DNA of 27,828 nucleotides from Amoebophrya sp. AT5.2 (lineage: Eukaryota > Sar > Dinophyceae > Syndiniales > Amoebophryaceae), in the NCBI GenBank assembly GCA_005223375.1, contig RXOD01004137.1, forward strand, positions 1-27,828, written 5' to 3'. Of the stretch, positions 18,609 to 26,643 are shown piece by piece. Numbering within the stretch: position 1 is the stretch's first letter; every line of letters begins with the position of its first letter. Made by a program: the position numbers and the translations under genes. The notes under the pieces were generated by a model. It saw only the letters and a program-made list of their open reading frames with translations. It did not search any database and was not told the DNA's origin.

Positions 18609-19454
18609 ATGGCCAGGGGTCTGGTTGCCATCGGAAAGACGACCGCCATCGATGTAACTCACAGCGATCTCGTCGACGGGGTGACGGGCCAGGTTCTTCC
18701 GCCTGGCTCGCGCCCTGTGTGCCAGACCATGGGCAGCGGCAGAAAAGCAAGCGCGGGAGGTGGTGAAGGATGTCGGCCGCCTGGGATCGATTTCCAGAGT
18801 CGGACCGTCGTCGAAAAAAAGGCCAGCACCGCCGCGGGGGTGGGCTGGTGGGGTCGCTGCTGTGGGCGGGAGGAGCAGGACCACGAGGAGGGCGCGGCCG
18901 CAGAGAAAAGGGCGCAGGAGGTGGCGAAGGATCTCAGCCTGGGGTGGCTGCTGGCGCGGCCGGAGTTCCCGCGGGGGATCGCAGGGACGGAAGACGAAGA
19001 GTGGCGGCGGTTCAGCGAGGAACTCAGGCCCATCTTCGCGGCGGTACGTAGGAGATACGTCGACGACAAGAAGCGGAGAGCACGAAACGAGTACAGACCG
19101 GAGCAGCACGCGGCGAACAAGAACGCGGGCCAGTACTTTTGTGGTAGCGACGCACGGCTGTGGAGGGTCGACGTTCCGGACGAAGAAAGGCACGCCGAAC
19201 CTAACTCCGGGGAGCGGAGGACCAGATGCCGAATATGCAAGGAGAAATCCGCCCCCTAAGACGAGGATCGGCATAACCTACAGTCTGGGAGTCAGCGAGT
19301 CGGCAACATGCGGAGGCATGAGGAATCTTGCCGGAAGCGGAAGGAAGCGGCCGAAGCAGCAGCAGCAACCGCAGCAGCGAAGCCAAAAAAGCAGGCGGAG
19401 GAGGAAGGGAAAGCACCCAAACGAAGAAGAAAGGCCGCGGCTTTGGACAGCTGA
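18609..19454 (+). CDS. Lysine-rich protein with interrupted C2HC zinc-finger motif
   Basis: From ATG 18609 the frame is open to a TAA at 19257-19259 (216 residues) and then continues in the same frame to TGA 19452-19454. The part before the stop (EEWRRFSEELRPIFAAVRRRYVDD... RTRCRICKEKSAP) and the part after it (MRRHEESCRKRKEAAEAA, then Lys/Arg/Ala-rich) each look coding. Together they make C-x2-C ... H-x3-C, the spacing of C2HC zinc fingers. Removing about 45 nt around the stop gives the usual 11 residues between the second Cys and the His. An unusually small intron, stop readthrough, or a disabled gene would all explain it. The basic tail suggests nucleic-acid binding or nuclear location, by inference only. 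The first ~90 residues are poorly supported; the true N-terminus may lie in another frame or exon. Confidence 0.5.
18733..18931 (+). repeat. Diverged direct repeat inside the C2HC gene
   Basis: GCAGCGGCAGAAAAGC... at about 18733-18771 resembles GCGGCCGCAGAGAAAAG... at about 18893-18931, ending in the shared GAGGTGG(T/C)GAAGGAT. The first copy encodes AAEKQAREVVKD in frame 1; the second encodes AAEKRAQEVAKD in the main gene frame. The copies therefore encode the same peptide in different frames, which implies duplication plus a frame change or an undetected intron between them. Confidence 0.55.
19257..19301 (+). other. Possible 45-nt micro-intron or in-frame stop
   Basis: TAAGACGAGG through CAGCGAGTC. 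The length is a multiple of three and both sides share one frame. It lacks GT-AG ends, although an AG (CCTACAG, ending 19283) lies inside. The 3' limit is set only by the assumed C2HC spacing. Confidence 0.3.
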
Positions 19455-20293
19455 TGAACAAAAAACGCATATCCTTCATCAGTCTAGTTATGGATGTAAT
19501 TCACCTCAAGCAGGGGTAAATCATCACCATCATTCGGCATTGGCGCAGGCGCTGCCGTCTGATCCAGCGGGAGACATCTGGACAGGGCGCGCGTATGCAG
19601 CCACAGGGACGCACTGTCGCGCGCGACCGCTTTGCGGATAATAGCGCAGCGAGCATGTTTTTGAGATGGTTGCTGGTCATTTATCAAGAGGCAGCCACCG
19701 GGAAGATTCTTCATTGTGCGGGCCGGGCTTGGTCTGAAGAAAATCGCAGCCGACGTCAGGAACAGCATGGAACCCCCTCGCAAAAACAATACCGCAGCTG
19801 TTCGCGGTTAGCACTTTTTGTAGCTGTGTGTCGAAAGGAACCAGGACCAGAACCAGCGCCCAGGCATTAAATTTGTGAGCGTTGACGTGCCCCAAAGCAA
19901 AATAATCGAAATAGCACGAGAGCCAGAGCGAAAGCACACTCGAGGAGTAGCCAGGGCGCGGCTTGAGCGATGTCGCAACTGCAAAACGGCTCCCCGGTAC
20001 AGGCATAGCCATTCAGCGTCGACCTGTCCTCGTGGCGATCTTCATCCCACGGCTTCAGTTATAATGGTTCGCAACCCCTTCTCGCTCGAGACTTGCAAAG
20101 GGCCGGCGTCCCTTTTTTACAGACTCGCGACAGAGGCAGTGCCCTTTCATTTCGATCGTTTTCTGATAGCGACTGACGTAAAAAGAAGAAACTCGCTTTG
20201 GATTTGCAGCCGGCGGAACGGGCCATAGATTTACCCCGGGCAGTCCGGCTGCGGTAGGACAATCGATCCAGCATCGCCCGATAACCGGCAAAA
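19455..20293 (+). other. Intergenic region, no confident gene
   Basis: 839 bp with frequent stops. The only coding-like stretch is the duplicate of the next gene's start (ATG at 20064), which opens a 54-codon ORF ending at a TAG near 20226. No RNA gene recognised. Confidence 0.5.
20063..20101 (+). repeat. Upstream duplicate of the coiled-coil gene's first exon start
   Basis: AATGGTTCGCAACC-CTTCTCGCTCGAG-CTTGCAA here matches 20293-20331 with about four mismatches, 230 bp apart. It encodes MVRNPFSLETCK against MVRNRFSLEACK in the gene. The similarity ends abruptly after the Lys codon. It could be a tandem-duplication relic, an alternative first exon, or an upstream ORF. Confidence 0.8.
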
Positions 20294-22384
20294 ATGGTTC
20301 GCAACCGGTTCTCGCTCGAGGCTTGCAAGGCTCGGTCTGTGGATGCGGAACACAAGCTGCACCGGATCCAGCAATCCGCCGCACTGCAAAAACAGAAGAC
20401 CCGCGCCCGCCAGGACCGCGACGAGTGGCTCGAGAATTTTCGGGCTTGCGCGCGCGAGCAGCGCGAGCTGGAGACGTCGCTGCGTGAGCTCGTCGCGGCG
20501 CACGGGGATGACGACTCGCTGTTGCGCCTCTGCTGTCCGGGAGACAAGGACGGTAACGAACCAAACCCCACGGAGCACGTAGTTGCTGGGGAAGAGAATA
20601 AACAAGAAATCTTGATGCCGTCCACCATCACGGAGGAACAGCTGTGGCGCGACGTGACTCTGCTCCGATCTAGCCTGCGGAAGCGCGTGGTGGACGCGGA
20701 GCAGCGGCAGAGCGACGTCGTCGCGGAGGGCCAGGAAACACAGGGCCCGGGCCAACAAGATGGGGACGCAGGAGGCGCGGCGGGTGCGAGCCTCCCGACG
20801 CTGCTCGAGTTCTGTCTCGATCTGCAACGGGCGAACGGGTTGGCGCTTCGCGCGTGCGACTCGAACGCCGAACGCCTACTCTCGGAAACCCGTGCCGCGC
20901 GGACGCTCGCGCGGGGCCTCGGCTGCACCGCGGCGGAGCGGGCAGAGCAGGCGTTGGACCTCAGTGAGGACGAGGAGGAGTTTCTGGAATCCTGGGCGGG
21001 AGCTACCAGTACTGATGTCACGACGCCGGCACCCGACGTCTCGGAGCGTGAGCGTGCGGACGACGGCGCGGAACACGCTGACGTCGGTTGCGACAAGGCC
21101 CCGACGGCGGACGCATCCGCTGTCCCGCGCCCGTCGCCCCGGGAAGTGATGAGACGGCAGGCGGCCGCGTTCGAAAACTACGTGCGGCGGGCGGACGCGC
21201 TGCAGAGCGAGTATGTGGCCGAGTGCGAGGCGAAGCGCCGCGAACTGGAGCAGGTAGCGTGCGAGCTCGCATTGCTCGCCCCTACGAAGGAGGCTGATGT
21301 GGTCCCCCAGTGGGGACGCGATCGACCGGCGTCGGCACTAGCGGTGGCGCCGCAGGAAAGCGCAGGAGCTCCGCAGCGGAGTAAAGCGGTCGCGGCGCCG
21401 CGGCCGCGCAGCCTCACGTCCTCCGCGGCGGGGGGTGGCGGCCCGGCGAGTGTGAGGGTTCAGGAGGTGCAGGAGATTCGGCTTGTGGAGCGGCGGAGGT
21501 TTTTGCGCGAGCAGCTCGGGCTCGCGTATCGGAAGTGGCGGAAGAAGCGGAAGGAGCTGCTGGAGCTGGCGAAGGCGGAGAAGGCGAAGCAAGAGAGCGA
21601 GGAAGAAGAGCGGTTCGAAAAGGACGTCGACCTGCTGAAGCGCGACGTGCAGAAGCTAAAAACGCGGCAGGCCGTTTTGCTGGGCAAGGAGAGCAGCAAC
21701 TCGCGCCGCATCGAGGTTTTGCGTGCGCGACAGCAGCCTTTGGATCAAACCGAAAAGCGGCAGCTGGAGGCGCAGCTCGAGAAGGCCCTTGCTGCGAAGC
21801 TCCAGGACGTCGAAAAGAGGCAGGAGGTCTCCGAGAAGAGGAAGGAGCAACGGCAGCTGCAACGGGAGGCAGAACGCACCCGGGCGGACGTCGAGGAGCG
21901 AGAATTCGCAGTCCTGCACCACGCGAACTCGGAGAGGAAGCGGCTGCGCGACCAGAAGGAAAGGCTGAAGTGCGACGAAAAGAAGCGGCGGCAGGAGGAG
22001 AGCGCGGAAAAGGAGGAGCGGAAGGCACAGCGGTTCGCGGCGCTGCTCCACAAACTGCAGCCGGAGATAGCCTACGACGCGTCGAAGCTGCTGCGGGATC
22101 CAAGGGACTGGCTCTGCAACGGGGTCAAGTATTTCGACCCGAAGGGGACCATCTGCCGCAACCAAGTGGCGGACGTGCACGGCTATTTCGAGCAGCGGCT
22201 GCTAAAAGACCCGCGGTACAAGCTGAGCGCGGCGCTGCAGGGAACGGGGGTGAGTGGTGGGGGAGGAGCTGCCGCGCTGTACAAATCGGATGCCGCGCGC
22301 TCGGCGATGAACAGCCTGCAGCCATCTCTGCCGGCGAACCACGCTCTGAGCTCAGCAATTCCCGGCCTGCCGCTCCAGCGGTAA
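20294..22384 (+). CDS. Long coiled-coil protein, possibly ciliary (CCDC148/CCDC112-like)
   Basis: A single 696-residue frame from ATG 20294 (MVRNRFSLEACK). Predicted helices are rich in Arg, Glu, Lys, Gln and Leu: one at about 290-330 (FENYVRRADALQSEYVAE) and a long one at about 397-595 (VERRRFLREQLGLAYRKW to EERKAQRFAALLHKLQ), with heptad-like spacing. The end has an ordered motif DWLCNGVKYFDPKGT and VHGYFEQRLLKDPRYKLSAALQGTGV. This tail recalls the VHGY...DPR...ALR ending I associate with CCDC148/CCDC112-type centrosomal and ciliary proteins, a weak memory-based comparison. There is no motor, kinase or membrane segment. Such proteins act as structural parts of basal bodies or axonemes. A near copy of the first 38 bases lies upstream, so transcription may begin at either copy. 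No intron is needed to keep the frame. Confidence 0.8.
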   Translation: MVRNRFSLEACKARSVDAEHKLHRIQQSAALQKQKTRARQDRDEWLENFRACAREQRELETSLRELVAAHGDDDSLLRLCCPGDKDGNEPNPTEHVVAGEENKQEILMPSTITEEQLWRDVTLLRSSLRKRVVDAEQRQSDVVAEGQETQGPGQQDGDAGGAAGASLPTLLEFCLDLQRANGLALRACDSNAERLLSETRAARTLARGLGCTAAERAEQALDLSEDEEEFLESWAGATSTDVTTPAPDVSERERADDGAEHADVGCDKAPTADASAVPRPSPREVMRRQAAAFENYVRRADALQSEYVAECEAKRRELEQVACELALLAPTKEADVVPQWGRDRPASALAVAPQESAGAPQRSKAVAAPRPRSLTSSAAGGGGPASVRVQEVQEIRLVERRRFLREQLGLAYRKWRKKRKELLELAKAEKAKQESEEEERFEKDVDLLKRDVQKLKTRQAVLLGKESSNSRRIEVLRARQQPLDQTEKRQLEAQLEKALAAKLQDVEKRQEVSEKRKEQRQLQREAERTRADVEEREFAVLHHANSERKRLRDQKERLKCDEKKRRQEESAEKEERKAQRFAALLHKLQPEIAYDASKLLRDPRDWLCNGVKYFDPKGTICRNQVADVHGYFEQRLLKDPRYKLSAALQGTGVSGGGGAAALYKSDAARSAMNSLQPSLPANHALSSAIPGLPLQR

Positions 22385-23361
22385 AACAGATTCTGCACCA
22401 GGACACATAGGTCGCTTTCGAGAACTTTGTTCTGACTTTGTTGAAGATGAGCGCACATGCGCAGATTTGAATTTTGCGACACCACAAAACCGCGAGACAG
22501 TCGGTCTGTCTGTCGAATGGAGTGGTGGTAATTAGCGATCCAGCGTAAGCGTAATATGCGCTGCTTGGCAGTAATCATCGAATTCTGGTTGAGATGTGGA
22601 GGTGAGGCTTGTTGTGATGTGGAGCAGGCCCTTGTATGAAGATGCAAGAACTGCTGCAGTGATGTTGTCGTTTGCCTATTGATCCCGCTTCCGTCATGCA
22701 GTGTGATGAGGCAAGTATCGTCGACTCTGAGAAGCAGATCGTATTGGGACCGCTTTTCGATTTGTCTTCACCCAACAGGCACGGAGTTTTGACCCCTCAC
22801 CCCACATATTTTTTAGCAGTAGCGCCCCAATGGCTACCAATTTGGTCCACAGAGGTTTCGTGTGCTTGAACGGCGAAGAACTCTTTATGTACAGAAGGCC
22901 AAGAGAAGTGAATGTGAGCATCTCAGGCTGACTAGAATAAACGCACGTAGGACTTTTTTTCGTCCCATGCCCCAGGACTAAAACTCAGAACGCAGAGAAG
23001 TAATAGATCTAAAAGCTTTGCGACCGACCTTCATTTGTGTCGCTACGACGAGTACGAGCAATCAATCTTCTCGCGGCAGCAGGGTCCACCTGCTGGCCGC
23101 CTAGCCTCATTTCCTGTACCAATCATCATGTAGAACAAGAAGTCCTGCAGCCGAGCGGCCGAATTGCTACTTATTCCGTTCTGTGGGTTTTCGACTTGCT
23201 GTATCAACGGAAGAGCGTCCCGTCTCGATTGCATTTTGATTCTGTTTATTTTTCGTAGCTTTGTTCCGCTTTCATCCAGCGATTCCGGCGACCATTCGGG
23301 AGCGCATTGACGGCCGAGGGCAGCAGCACCGGCACCGGCATTGGCCCAGCGGTTTGTCGTG
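22385..23361 (+). other. Intergenic region, about 1 kb, no gene seen
   Basis: Non-coding composition with stops in all frames. A pyrimidine-rich run ending TTTCATCCAG (about 23279) shortly before ATG 23362 is a good candidate trans-splice acceptor for the transporter gene. No RNA gene recognised. Confidence 0.55.
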
Positions 23362-25787
23362 ATGGCAGACGGCGCAGCTTCGGCTGCGCAAACCGGCGAT
23401 GGTCCGGCCGCCGACCTGTCGCCGACGTCCAAGACCTCCGACTCGAATGCGCGAGCGAACAAGCGGGTCCACAGCCACTCGCCGCAGGCCGAGGGTTTGG
23501 TTGTTCCCGAGCACATGGTGCAAGCGTCGAAGTCGAGCAAGCACACCTCCTCGAGCGGCAACGTTTCCAATGCGGCCGCGCAAGACGTCGCTACCGTACA
23601 ACCTGCGGAGTCCGCTGCCATAAACCCGGACCTGGTCACGATCACGTGTCCTCGACCGAAGAAGGGGAAGAGCAACGCGTCCTCGCGGGAGAACACGCCA
23701 CGGTCGCTGGGAAGCAAGGACATCAATACGGTGAACTTCATGGACGCGGAGCACCAGCAGGTCGCCGTCGTCGCTACGGCTGGACCTCCCGCGGACCTGG
23801 CGGAGGACGGCGGCTCGAGCTCGAGCTCTTCCTCGCAGTGCAGCGATCTGGCGCACCACCTGGAGACCATGCACGCGGGTCTGAAGAACGCCCAAATTCT
23901 GAAGTCCAGCGTGTACGGCGGCATCGACGGCGTGATAACCACGTTCTCCATCATCTCGTCCGCGCACGGCGCCGGCTTGAGCTACGGCGTCACGGTGGCG
24001 CTCGGCATCGCCAACGTGCTCAGTGACGGGTTCTCCATGGGCTTCGGAGACTTCATATCGGGTACGAAGCCGGTTTTTTTTGCACAAATTTATTTACTTT
24101 TTTTTGTAGCCACGCCGAGCATCGTGTCCTCACTGCGGTTCTCGTAGTTGGGTGAGCGTTCCTTTTCGTCTCGCCTCCGGTTCAATCGATCTCAGTTTCC
24201 CAGCATAGACCGAGACAGCCCGTATGCGATGCAATACTTACACAAATAAACAGGTAAGCTGGAGAAGTCGTTTGTGGAGGGCGAGAAGCTGAAGGAGATC
24301 ACGGAGTTCCGCCGGAAGCCTTTGCACGAGATGGCCGAGATGGTGGACATGTTCGTGACGAAGGAACAGATGGGGGAGGAGGACGCTAAGACGCTCGTGA
24401 ACGTGATGGCTAAGTACGAGCCCCTCTTCATCGCCAACATGATGCGCTACGAGCTCTCGCTCGACGCCGAGACTTAAGACGGCTATTCGAGAACAAAAAA
24501 TCGAGCGAGTCTAATATCAGCGATCAAGGCAGCTACTGGAATGCGTATTCGATGAGAATCGTATGACGCGCGAGGCCCTCTAAGATCGTGGGTCTTCCAC
24601 GTGCAGTCACATTTCGCTCTCGCGATCCATGCGAAGAACTGGGAGGCTTGCATATAGAAGTGGAGCTTTCTCGCTTGCGTCTAGCTCTATCGGGGAGTAC
24701 TCCTACTCGTCCTCTACCGGATCGATCCGGTCTAGTCTCTAGTGTCGGTTCTGTCGGCCGGGCTGCCTCTCTTCTCTAGCGATGAGGAGGCCCCCCTGAA
24801 GTTCCTCGAGCTATTGCTTCTGTCTTCTGGTTCATGGCTGGGTTCTCTGATGTGTCATGTGAATCGCGCGGCTCCCCGTAGTTCTCGCGAGAGGCTGGAA
24901 CACTTCAAGCGGCTTTTGTCACACAAAACCGGACCATCTGACCCGTAAGTACTCACTCACTATTAATTTTTTGCTCCATCTTCCTCTAAGAAAGCGAATC
25001 GGAAAAGGATCTCGTCAAGAACGGCGTGGCGACGTTCAGTTCTTTCATCCTGTTCGGCGGGGTGCCGCTGTACGTGTACCTCATTGGATACGCGTGGAGT
25101 GCGGAGTCGCGGGACGAAATAGCGAGACCAGATGGTAAGTGAGGAAGTGGTTGGTGAAGGGTAAAAATGGGTCCCCTGAGCGATGGCGAGTGCCGACCAA
25201 GGCGCTCTGAAGGGTGTCTGGGGCGCGAAAGGTCGGGGGCGGTTTTTGGAACTGGGCCGGATTGATCGACGGGGATAGTAGGGACAGCAGGGTAGTGAGC
25301 CACTGGGAGAGAGAGGAAGGCCATGGAAAGCCAGTAGCTGTGGCGATGCTTGAGCATGAGCGCAGGGTGTTAAACGGGGCAGCTTCTAGGGTGGCGCTTT
25401 ATTGTTAGCTGTGGGGTAAGGGCGCTAGTAGTCTGCCAACCGTGGAACGCCAACGCCGCGGTTGCTCCTAGTACTGCAGGCCTGCACTTTATAGGTCCGA
25501 AGGGGAACAACCTCGCGAAGAGGGCGGCTCCGAAAATTTCACTATACCAACCTAGCTTACCCACTTACCAGCTGGCCCTACCAGACGAAAACGTGGTGTA
25601 CGCCTGCGCCTGCGCGATTTCCCTGATCTCCTTGTTCTTCGTGGGCGCGTGCGCGGCGTTTTTGGTGAAGCAGCCGCTGAGGAAAGTGGTGAGCAACGGG
25701 CTCTTCACGCTATTGAACGGCGCGGTGGCGGGAAGCGTCAGCTACTTGGTGGGCTTCGCATTCGAACAAGCGCTGCTGAAAGCGTGA
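23362..25787 (+). CDS. VIT1/CCC1-family vacuolar iron (Fe2+/Mn2+) transporter
   Basis: Exons 23362-24061, 24254-about 24472, about 24991-25134 and 25585-25787 join to about 421 residues. The first ~180 residues are a Ser/Ala-rich extension absent from typical ~250-residue members. The family core follows: TM1 YGGIDGVITTFSII (about 186), TM2 ending DGFSMGFGDF (about 222), and the cytosolic metal-binding domain with EGEKLKEI, EMAEMVDMF, EEDAKTLV and MMRYEL, whose Glu/Met residues load metal in VIT1. After these come three hydrophobic segments (ATFSSFILFGGVPLYVYLIG, ACACAISLISLFFV, and the terminal NGLFTLLNGAVAGSVSYLVG). These transporters move Fe2+ or Mn2+ into vacuoles by proton antiport; metal detoxification or storage is inferred. 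Intron 3 is an introner homologous to the one in the cNBD gene. ATG 23362 follows GTCGTG and is the first ATG in frame. Confidence 0.92.
24062..24253 (+). other. Intron 1, iron transporter gene
   Basis: A 192-nt GT-AG intron (GTACGAAG to AAATAAACAG) splitting a Gly codon (G|GT) and joining GFGDFIS-G-KLEKSFVEG. GGTA occurs at both junctions, a 4-bp direct repeat like a target-site duplication. Contains T-runs near 24074-24081 and 24098-24106. Confidence 0.85.
24473..24990 (+). other. Intron 2, iron transporter gene (non-consensus 5' end)
   Basis: The conserved sequence ends YELSLDAE at 24471, and the next in-frame codons reach TAA at 24475; no GT lies between. The next exon begins after CTCTAAG at 24990 with ESEKDLVKNGVATF. 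A join such as GAG-A|AA-AGC keeps frame. TAAG sits at both ends in the same codon register. A consensus donor GTAAGT at 24945 plus the AG at 24990 would define a tiny 46-nt intron, but no credible exon precedes it. The exact splice point is uncertain. Confidence 0.6.
25135..25584 (+). mobile_element. Introner-like element forming intron 3 of the iron transporter gene
   Basis: A 450-nt intron with GTAAGTGAGG donor and CCCTACCAG acceptor, splitting an Asp codon (G|AC). Its ends are an imperfect inverted repeat: TGGTAAGTG... at 25133 against ...CACTTACCA ending at 25570, with weaker pairing over about 25 bp. CCAGA occurs at both exon borders (25128-25132 and 25581-25585) in the same codon register, like a target-site duplication; splicing in that repeat gives RPDENVV, GT-AG splicing gives RPDDENVV. 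The interior matches the cNBD-gene intron in the same order and near-constant spacing, for example GCGATGGCGAGTGCCG at 25180 and GTACTGC at 25471. Confidence 0.75.
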
Positions 25788-26643
25788 AATTCGAGCGATT
25801 CCTGTGATAGATGATGGGCATCGATACTGGTATGGTGTTATCCGGAAGCGGCTGGGTGTCGGGCGGTTGGGTGCCGGGCGGTCGTGGGTAGGCAGCCTTA
25901 GCAACCGTTGCCGAGGGCTGACTTATGTATTTGCCGTGGCGTTTTTTTCGGCGGAGACGGAATGGAGGTGGCGATTTTGGAGCGGGGGAAATCGGTAATT
26001 CAAAGCTGCAGGCAATGCAACTTCTGCGGCGCAGGGGGGCGAAACACCCCCCTGTGCTGTACTGCATTGCTGGCCACAAACTGTGCAGCGGGAGAGCCAT
26101 GTATTTGAGACTGGCGTACGCGTCGTGATGTCATTGTAAATACGAATTCACACAACTCTGACATAATTCTCTACTTCGCTGACGTCGTTGTCGAGAGAGA
26201 GATTGAGATTTGCAAACAGGAGGTTGACCTCCACCTCGGTGAAACGAAGCGTAGTCACGAAAAATAGTAGAGAAGTGAAAAATTATACATATTCCCTGCA
26301 CCCGTGCTGCGAAAGCAGGGCACGCAAAAAGAATGTACTTACACAGCGAAATTTGGCACGACGTTGTGCTCCGCGACCGCGTGGCTGTGATATGGTTATA
26401 GCCGCCACGGTGTTCTCTAAGCAGTCACTCGTGAGGCAAAACGTCACAGGATCTATAATAAAACCAAGACTATGTAGTTGTCGTGGATCTCGTCGATGAT
26501 GCTGCAGATCGTCGTGGTTCTTCACAGCAGTACTGTCGCTTCAACACCAGCTGTTTCGGTTTGTGTAGATTTTGAGATCCACCCCGTGCTGTTTTTTTCG
26601 TGTTTGATCGCGAAAGCGTGCTGTTCGACAGAAGAAATCGAAG
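25788..26643 (+). other. Intergenic region with strong hairpin
   Basis: 856 bp between the transporter stop and phosphomannomutase start. No coding frame is convincing. It includes a G6/C6 hairpin at 26029-26057. A T-rich, pyrimidine-rich run (GTTTTTTTCG near 26591) leads to GTTCGACAG ending about 26631, a likely trans-splice acceptor just before ATG 26644. Confidence 0.55.
26029..26057. other. Perfect inverted repeat (hairpin)
   Basis: CAGGGGGG (26032-26039) pairs with CCCCCCTG (26047-26054) around the loop CGAAACA. Outer bases extend the stem by G·T, C-G and G-C. It lies ~240 bp past the transporter stop and could mark an mRNA 3' end or a structured RNA; no function can be assigned. Confidence 0.7.

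Noticed and set aside
18760..19641. 293-codon sense frame overlapping the C2HC gene
   Set aside because: Arg/Ser/Thr-rich composition typical of an off-frame reading, GTG start, no domain. The overlapping frame 18609-19259 has more protein-like content.
22490..22520. CAGTCGGTCTGTCTGTCG microsatellite-like stretch
   Set aside because: Only about three short imperfect units; not distinguishable from chance.
24588..24948. Open frames within the transporter's intron 2, with a GTAAGT at 24945
   Set aside because: The translations are Ser/Leu/Arg-rich without family similarity, and the transporter core is continuous without them. The GTAAGT/CTCTAAG pair is not phase-compatible with the longest frame.
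25804..26128. Small sense ORFs downstream of the iron transporter
   Set aside because: Short, overlapping in several frames, Cys/Gly/Arg-biased, no family resemblance; they straddle the hairpin.
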